Source: Porodaedalea pini
Lineage: Eukaryota; Basidiomycota; Agaricomycetes; Hymenochaetales; Hymenochaetaceae
Assembly: GCA_002794775.1 (NCBI GenBank)
Contig: NBAY01000108.1
Span: forward strand, 1-64,000
Direction of reading: 5' to 3'
DNA length: 64,000 nt
Shown here: positions 60,690 to 64,000 of the stretch, piece after piece
How positions within the stretch are numbered: the stretch's first letter is position 1
Layout of the letters: each line of letters starts with the position of its first letter
Notes under the pieces: model-generated
Seen by the model: the letters and a program-made list of their open reading frames with translations, nothing else
The model's database searches: none
Told to the model about the DNA's origin: nothing
Made by a program: the position numbers and the translations under genes

Positions 60690-62808
60690 CTAAGCCTGAC
60701 TCCTCAAAGTCAGCACAACAGGCAGCGGACCAAGTCTGAACACGAAGTAGTTCATTATTTCCTTCTCCCACCGAGCCGCATCATAGCCGGGCTCAAAGCT
60801 AATGTCGAATCGTTGAAGGAGCAACGTGGCCACCGAGCGGATCTCTGCAAGCGCAAGCATCTTTCCCGCGCAGTTCGCAGGGCCGTAGGCAAAGGGGATG
60901 TACGCGGTGGTGTCGTGGATGAATTGCGTCGATTCCGACTTCTCTTTTTCGATGATACCTGGCGACGTCTGGAGCCATCGGTCGATCCAAAAACTTTCTG
61001 GCATCGGTGAGAAGTAGCGCGCTTGCCGGTGAAGGACGTATGGTGGAATGTTGATAGAGTTGCCCTCAGGGATGATGCTATAATATTTTATTCAGTACTC
61101 AAGAAGGACTTAGTATAACAGACGACATACTGATCCCCAATCAGCTTGCTGCCAGATCCGGCGGCAGGCGCACGCTGTATATCGGTTGGCACTGGCGGCT
61201 GGAGGCGCAGAGTCTCATTGCTAAACCAGACTCTCCATCAGCTCGCATTTCAACACAGTTCAGGGACGACATACATTACTGCATTCAGAATCGGAAGCTC
61301 CGAAAGCCGTGTAAAATCGAATGGGTCGCCCTCGCCAGGTGGAAAGGCCTGGTCGAGCTCCGTGCGCAAGCGTGCGAATACACTCGGGTTTGTGAGCAGG
61401 TAATAGAACATGTTGCTGAGCGTCGTTGCCGTGGTGTCAGAGCCCGCCACGACGGCGACCTTGCAGTTCTCACTAAGCAGTGCATGCGGTGGGTACGCTT
61501 CTGGACCAGCGTCCTCGTTTGCCAGGTGGTAGAATAGGTCTCTCTCGCGCGGCCCTCGCTCTTTGCGTTTCGCGACACAATCATCAACGAACTTCGTAAA
61601 TTCAGCCATGGCTGCGACCACGAAAGGCAACCTGTGTACAACGTGGACAGACCATGGGAGACGCTCCAGCAGTGCCTGAGCCCTGTAGATGGACGATAAG
61701 AGCAAATCACGACCGCAATATATCGACTTACTTCATCTGTTGATCGATCATGCCCCAGATGCCAGTGGTGTCTCCGTCCTTCATCAGCTCGAAGGCACCG
61801 CCGAATCTGAAGACAAGTTTGTAAGTTGTGGAAAATATCTGAGTAAAAGTGATTTGATCGCACGCCATGTCACCCATGAAGTCAAAAGCAAACCGGCTCA
61901 TCCACATCGCAAGATCGATACTCTTCTTGGACTGAGCATCGGTCTCTGCCTTTCCTGCAAAATTCTCAAGCCCCTCCGCTAGCTGTAGAGCGCGCCGTAT
62001 AATCGTGGGCGTATACTCCCGAATGGATGCAGAGCTTAGCCCCTTCGTCCACGGCTTACGCTTCTGAGCATGGTCTGCGAGATCTCGGGTAGCGACAACG
62101 TTCGCGGGAACACCAGGCATCCGTGCGCCATCGAACACTGCGAGGCATGTGTCAAATCGGTGATACGAAGGAGATGAAAACCAAGGAGGCTCACTCGGAC
62201 CCTTAGGCATCCCGTCAGGCCCCATTATATTCGGGATGAGCGTCGCGTCGACGAAAGAGAGCTGATTAGGACCTGAATGAAACAAATAAGCGGTTGTACA
62301 TAAATAATATGAATAAATGCGGAGATGGCTTACCGACGCGGACATATGGTCCATACTGGTCATGCAAGTCCTTCAGTATGTCATGCCACTTTCCGGACGT
62401 TGTAGCACGAGCGAGCCAAAACTGAGAGATTTTCGCGGGGAGGGGTCCTGGGTACCTGGCAAGAGGATGCCATGGAGAAACTCGGTACAAGACGATGCTC
62501 GAGAGAAGCACGGCGTAGAAGGCAGAGAAGCCGGAAACTACCGCGAACTCTGCCGAATAGTGCTGGAAAAGAAACGCCGAAGATACGAAGGGAGCAGCAA
62601 ATAGGAGGAGTGCTGTAGTGAAAGGGCTAGACGGAGGGATTTCCAATCTCTTGTAGACAAAATATGCTGCCTAGAAAAATCAAATCGAAAAGTAGACAAT
62701 CAGCGTATATATGCAACAACATGAGATCAGTCGTACCAGTCCGGAGGCAGCAGGCACCAGCAGAGATTCGTGCAAAGAAAGCTTTGGGATAGAGTCGAGC
62801 GAAGCCAT
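60690..62808 (-). CDS. Cytochrome P450, paralogue 2 (intact)
   Basis: Eight exons: 62808-62737, 62670-62334, 62272-62195, 62137-61864, 61806-61732, 61682-61275, 61220-61131 and 61077-60690. They give 573 residues, typical of fungal microsomal P450s. An N-terminal membrane region is followed by RYPGPLPAK, PNQLSFVD, the I-helix VVAGSDTTATT, the ExxR motif NETLRL and the PERF-equivalent WIDRW. The heme-binding loop is FAYGPANCAGK with Cys514. The Arg of the usual FxxGxRxCxG is Ala here, as in paralogue 1. Substrate unknown. Exon structure matches paralogue 1, which has two additional introns, so the two arose by duplication. All introns are GT-AG. Confidence 0.92.
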
Positions 62809-62857
62809 GAGAGGAATACTGATGCTCGGGAAAAATGAGGGAAGACGTCCCAGGATC

Positions 62858-62864
62858 CCTTATA
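62858..62864 (-). promoter_or_regulatory. Probable TATA box of P450 paralogue 2
   Basis: TATAAGG on the minus strand about 55 nt upstream of the start codon. Motif and spacing only. Confidence 0.4.
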
Positions 62865-64000
62865 AATGAATTTGTCTGGTACGAATGATAAATTATTGCA
62901 TTATTCTCGCGCAAAGATGCTCCCCCAAGTAAATTCGCGAAATCCCCGGTGTATGAGCGAGAAGCAAATGAATCGGTAAAAATGCGCGATCGAGGACGTC
63001 TCTCCCCAATGATAAACGCCACTGGATACTGCCCGTGATGGTGGAGCCAAACGGGCGTTCCGGATACACTTCCTAATCAAAATCCAAGGGAACTTCACCT
63101 TGCTGAAACACTGAGAACTTCAGATGAGGCATGAAACCCTTCTAACAAAATCATTGCGACTGGGAGAAGTTGGGAAACTGGACTAGAAGGCAGTGTGTTT
63201 GTACGAAGCCTGAGCTAGGTGAAAGCTTATATCAGACTATCAAGTGTTTCAAAAATAGTTCGGATCACGATTCGAGCGGGTACAATCTTGTCTAGCTAAA
63301 AGTAAGTGATAAGCTCGTCCTGTGGGGCATTGGAAAGAAGCGGTGCTTACAATTTGATCAGTGCTTAATGGACGGCGCACTACTCAACCTGAGCGTCACG
63401 TTCCCGTCGAGTTTTAGTAATATTAGAAAAGCTGCACTATAAGTACATAGATAGATGCACTCCATTTATCATTCCGTTTGCTCGATTATAAACAACATCG
63501 ATTGAAAACGGATAGCAAATTTATCGCTGGCGAAACAGCACTCACCATGTCAGCGCTTTCCGCTCAGGACGATCCATCCGGCCGATACGGAACGTAACGA
63601 ATTCAGCCTGTAAAAGTGGTCGCAGGGCTGTAAATATGTGATGACAGGAATACTTCGCCTCAAAGCAGGGGTACTGGTGGGGATTGGGGTGTCGCCGAGT
63701 TCAAATACGTGTCGTGGGTAAAATCCATAATGTTGACTCCAGACATGTCAGAAGCATGCCCCAAGGATCTTTGTCTGCATTGGATCCCACGGTGTAGTTT
63801 CAACATATCTCTAGAAAGAATCGGAAAGCGAAGGTGGTTGGAGATGCTGGGGAGCAAATTTGACACTAATAATCGTGGGAGCATTTTACAAAGCTCGCGC
63901 ACGTGCTCTTGATTCAGAGTCGCTTCTATGATTGATTTTCTTGCTCCTGTCTTAAGTTCTGAAGAAAACAAAAATCCAGAAAAGTTTAGTCGGCCGTTTC
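62865..64000. other. Intergenic to window end, no gene supported
   Basis: Promoter side of P450 paralogue 2, then unassigned sequence. A minus-strand frame ending at 63660 (SGVNIMDFTHDTYLNSATP, then a stop) could be the last exon of a gene starting beyond the window, but no family is recognisable. Confidence 0.4.

Noticed and set aside
63660..63971. Possible last exon of a gene beyond the window
   Set aside because: Reads to a stop but no motif and no upstream splice evidence within the window.

Overview
The window is a piece of a basidiomycete genome. It is most likely from a wood-associated agaricomycete, perhaps a polypore. The case rests on intron-dense genes with mostly 45-70 nt introns, a polyporopepsin-like secreted aspartic peptidase, a fungal PARP-type zinc-finger protein, two cytochrome P450s of the basidiomycete high-nitrogen-upregulated type, a tetraspanin with a long N-terminal tail, and F-box remnants. 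Species is an inference; nothing in the sequence names it. No rRNA or tRNA gene and no CRISPR array was seen. Gene models were built by hand from reading frames and GT-AG (occasionally GC-AG) splice sites. In every model called intact the exons sum to a whole number of codons.

Layout. 1-8 kb: a secreted aspartic peptidase (minus) and an OXR1-type TLDc protein (minus). 8.4-13.3 kb: a degraded block with a dead MFS transporter (plus) converging on a dead extended-SDR reductase (minus). Parts of this block reappear inverted at 47.8-49.1 kb. 13.5-20.4 kb: a ThrE/Prm10-like membrane protein (minus) and a tetraspanin (plus). 20.7-21.6 kb: an 891 bp fold-back element. 22.4-24.3 kb: a broken F-box gene and an intact mitochondrial GTP/GDP carrier (GGC1 type, minus). 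26.5 kb: a 96-residue single-pass membrane protein. 27.8-29.1 kb: a secreted GH43 glycosidase (plus). 33.2-42.2 kb: two copies of a bZIP factor gene as a 2.1 kb inverted repeat, tail to tail, with a 4.7 kb spacer. The second copy has a frameshift. 42.2-49.5 kb: gene-poor DNA with degraded repeats. 49.6-54.6 kb: a frameshifted F-box gene and a 979-residue furin/EGF-repeat receptor-like membrane protein (plus). 56.1-62.8 kb: two paralogous P450 genes (minus), one carrying a 1 nt deletion, with a PARP-type zinc-finger gene (plus) between them. The rest to 64 kb has no supported gene.

How it fits together. The intact genes are mostly unlinked housekeeping or secretory functions: proteolysis, arabinan breakdown, mitochondrial nucleotide transport, membrane organisation, oxidation resistance and chromatin/DNA-break binding. 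The P450s are the only sign of a small metabolic cluster. The most notable theme is structural. Inverted duplications (bZIP pair, the split SDR/MFS segment, the fold-back element) sit alongside six genes with disabling lesions, so this looks like a rapidly rearranging region. Three of those lesions are single frameshifts that could instead be assembly errors.
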